Below, one piece after another: positions 62,982 to 64,000 of a stretch of 64,000 nucleotides of DNA (position 1 is the first letter of the stretch; each line of letters opens with the position of its first letter). The notes beneath the pieces were generated by a model. The model saw only the letters and a program-made list of their open reading frames with translations, did not search any database and had not been told where the DNA came from. Source of the stretch: Rheinheimera faecalis. Its GTDB lineage: Bacteria; Pseudomonadota; Gammaproteobacteria; Enterobacterales; Alteromonadaceae. The stretch covers positions 124,001 through 188,000 of the forward strand of contig NZ_JAJOYT010000001.1 of assembly GCF_021290965.1 (NCBI RefSeq), written 5' to 3'. The position numbers and the translations under genes were made by a program.

Positions 62982-63680
62982 ATGACCAGTATTTTAACGG
63001 CCCGTCAAATCAGTAAAAGTTACACAGATGGCGCTAATGTCACTCCGGTGTTGCATCAGGTCAGTCTGGAAGTCAAAGCTGGCGATATGCTGGCGATAGT
63101 GGGTAGCTCAGGCTCTGGTAAAAGTACGTTGTTGCATATACTGGGTACTTTGGATCAGCCAGACAGCGGTGAAATGATGCTGTTAGGGCAATCTGTCGCT
63201 AAGTTATCTGCAAATGCCAAAGCCAAACTGCGTAATGAAAAACTGGGTTTTATTTATCAGTTTCACCATTTATTGATGGATTTTACCGCGCTGGAAAACG
63301 TGGCTATGCCGTTGCTTATCCGGGGCGAATCCAATGAAAAGGCCGAGCAAAAAGCCGCCGCTATGCTGACTCGTGTGGGTCTTGCGCATCGTATCAAACA
63401 CAGACCTGCTGAGTTGAGTGGTGGTGAACGTCAACGTGTCGCTATTGCCCGGGCTTTAGTGGGGGAGCCTGCACTTGTTTTGGCGGATGAGCCTACAGGT
63501 AATCTGGATCATCAAACCGCTGAAAGTATTTATAAGCTGCTGCGTGAATTAAACCGTGAGCTCAAAACCAGCTTTATTGTGGTGACCCATGATTTGGCAC
63601 TGGCGAAGAAGCTGGATCAGCAGTATTGGATGCGTGATGGCCATTTAGGCAAAACGATGGATGGCTTAAGTCATGGCTAG
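62982..63680 (+). CDS. lolD: lipoprotein-releasing ABC transporter ATPase LolD
   Basis: A 232-residue ATPase. Walker A GSSGSGKS (41-48), Q-loop [20 protein letters not shown] (typical LolD), signature [15 protein letters not shown], Walker [12 protein letters not shown], and switch His in VVTHDL. It powers release of lipoproteins from the inner membrane. It lies 21 bases after lolC and overlaps lolE by 8 bases. Confidence 0.96.
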   Translation: MTSILTARQISKSYTDGANVTPVLHQVSLEVKAGDMLAIVGSSGSGKSTLLHILGTLDQPDSGEMMLLGQSVAKLSANAKAKLRNEKLGFIYQFHHLLMDFTALENVAMPLLIRGESNEKAEQKAAAMLTRVGLAHRIKHRPAELSGGERQRVAIARALVGEPALVLADEPTGNLDHQTAESIYKLLRELNRELKTSFIVVTHDLALAKKLDQQYWMRDGHLGKTMDGLSHG

Positions 63681-64000
63681 TTTGTCCTGGCAACTGGCGC
63701 AGCGTTATCGCAAAAGCCGTAACAGCAACGCTTTTATTCGTTTTATCGCGGCTTCTTCCACTATAGGTATAGGCCTGGGGGTCGCTATTCTTATTCTGGC
63801 TTTGTCAGTGATGAATGGCTTTGAGCTGGCATTAAAAGACAAGCTATTGTCTGTGATCCCTCATGTCGAGTTGCAGGCGGTGTCTGATCCTATTGGCAAC
63901 TGGCAGAAAAAAATTAAGCCGTTGCAACAGCATCCTGGCGTCGTAGCTGGCGCACCTTATATCAAAACCAATACCATGATCCGCAGTGGCGCTAAAGTCA
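63673..64000 (+). CDS. lolE: lipoprotein-releasing ABC transporter permease LolE (cut by window end)
   Basis: ATG 63673 overlaps the lolD stop by 8 bases and opens a frame to the window edge: [20 protein letters not shown], then [20 protein letters not shown] and [20 protein letters not shown]. The first TM helix and beginning of the periplasmic domain match the LolC/LolE family and complete the usual lolCDE order. About 109 residues are visible; the C-terminal three-quarters lie outside. Confidence 0.94.
   Translation, partial: MASLSWQLAQRYRKSRNSNAFIRFIAASSTIGIGLGVAILILALSVMNGFELALKDKLLSVIPHVELQAVSDPIGNWQKKIKPLQQHPGVVAGAPYIKTNTMIRSGAKV

Noticed and set aside
1-64000. tRNA genes, rRNA genes and CRISPR arrays
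   Set aside because: No tRNA-like T-arm and acceptor combinations, rRNA signatures or regularly spaced repeats were noticed when reading the intergenic regions. A tRNA or CRISPR scanner run would settle it.

Overview
The window reads as chromosomal DNA of an aquatic, chitin-degrading gammaproteobacterium of the Alteromonadales/Chromatiaceae type (a Rheinheimera- or Alishewanella-like genome is my best guess). This rests on the gene set: tamAB, lolCDE beside mfd and csiV, an ExeM-type nuclease, two GH18 chitinases with an AA10 LPMO, NhaD, and a lysine riboswitch on lysC. The species is inference. Most of the window is ordinary core genome. Three shorter stretches look like accessory DNA: about 4.8-7.4 kb, 22.5-26.0 kb, and the repeat-rich gap at 51.3-51.9 kb. 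I recognised no tRNA, rRNA, CRISPR array or intact insertion sequence.

Layout. 1-4.5 kb: end of a sensor kinase, a hemolysin III-type membrane protein, then glycosyltransferase, Nif3-like protein and CmoM. 4.5-7.2 kb: a perfect 48-bp palindrome, a probable structured small RNA with promoter and terminator, and two genes of unknown function (a secreted protein with a Gly-rich tail and a lipoprotein). 7.4-18.6 kb: tamBA, a NatAB-like ABC exporter, an alpha/beta hydrolase, and a two-component system preceded by a tiny secreted peptide. 18.9-26.5 kb: ExeM-like nuclease, a lipoprotein, an unrecognised membrane protein/metallopeptidase pair, and a solitary two-gene integron cassette with an attC-like end. 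26.6-30.8 kb: thiolase, a small outer-membrane barrel, a lipoprotein and an acetyl-CoA hydrolase/transferase. 30.8-37.1 kb: chitinase, modular chitinase and LPMO on the minus strand behind two LacI-type palindromes. 37.5-45.2 kb: a lipoprotein metallopeptidase, a porin plus BCCT transporter, and a cNMP/CBS/DUF294 protein plus exonuclease. 45.2-49.9 kb: a MksBEF-type condensin without the MksG nuclease. 50.0-54.1 kb: NhaD, ERIC-like repeats, lysine riboswitch and lysC, then an HDOD protein. 54.3-64.0 kb: RadD, DUF3862 lipoprotein, CsiV, Mfd, a PilZ protein and lolCDE (lolE cut by the window edge).

How the genes work together. The chitin cluster supplies oxidative (LPMO) and hydrolytic (two GH18) attack on chitin, probably under one LacI-type regulator. 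TamAB, the Lol system and CsiV serve envelope assembly. Mfd and RadD serve DNA repair, and the MksBEF-like complex probably serves chromosome organisation. Lysine synthesis is controlled at lysC by a riboswitch.

The most unusual items are a family of near-perfect palindromes with a constant GGGGTCAG stem and different inner arms, the integron cassette whose left edge exactly complements its attC end with no integrase in sight, the tandem ERIC-like units abutting the lysine riboswitch, and the candidate small RNA.
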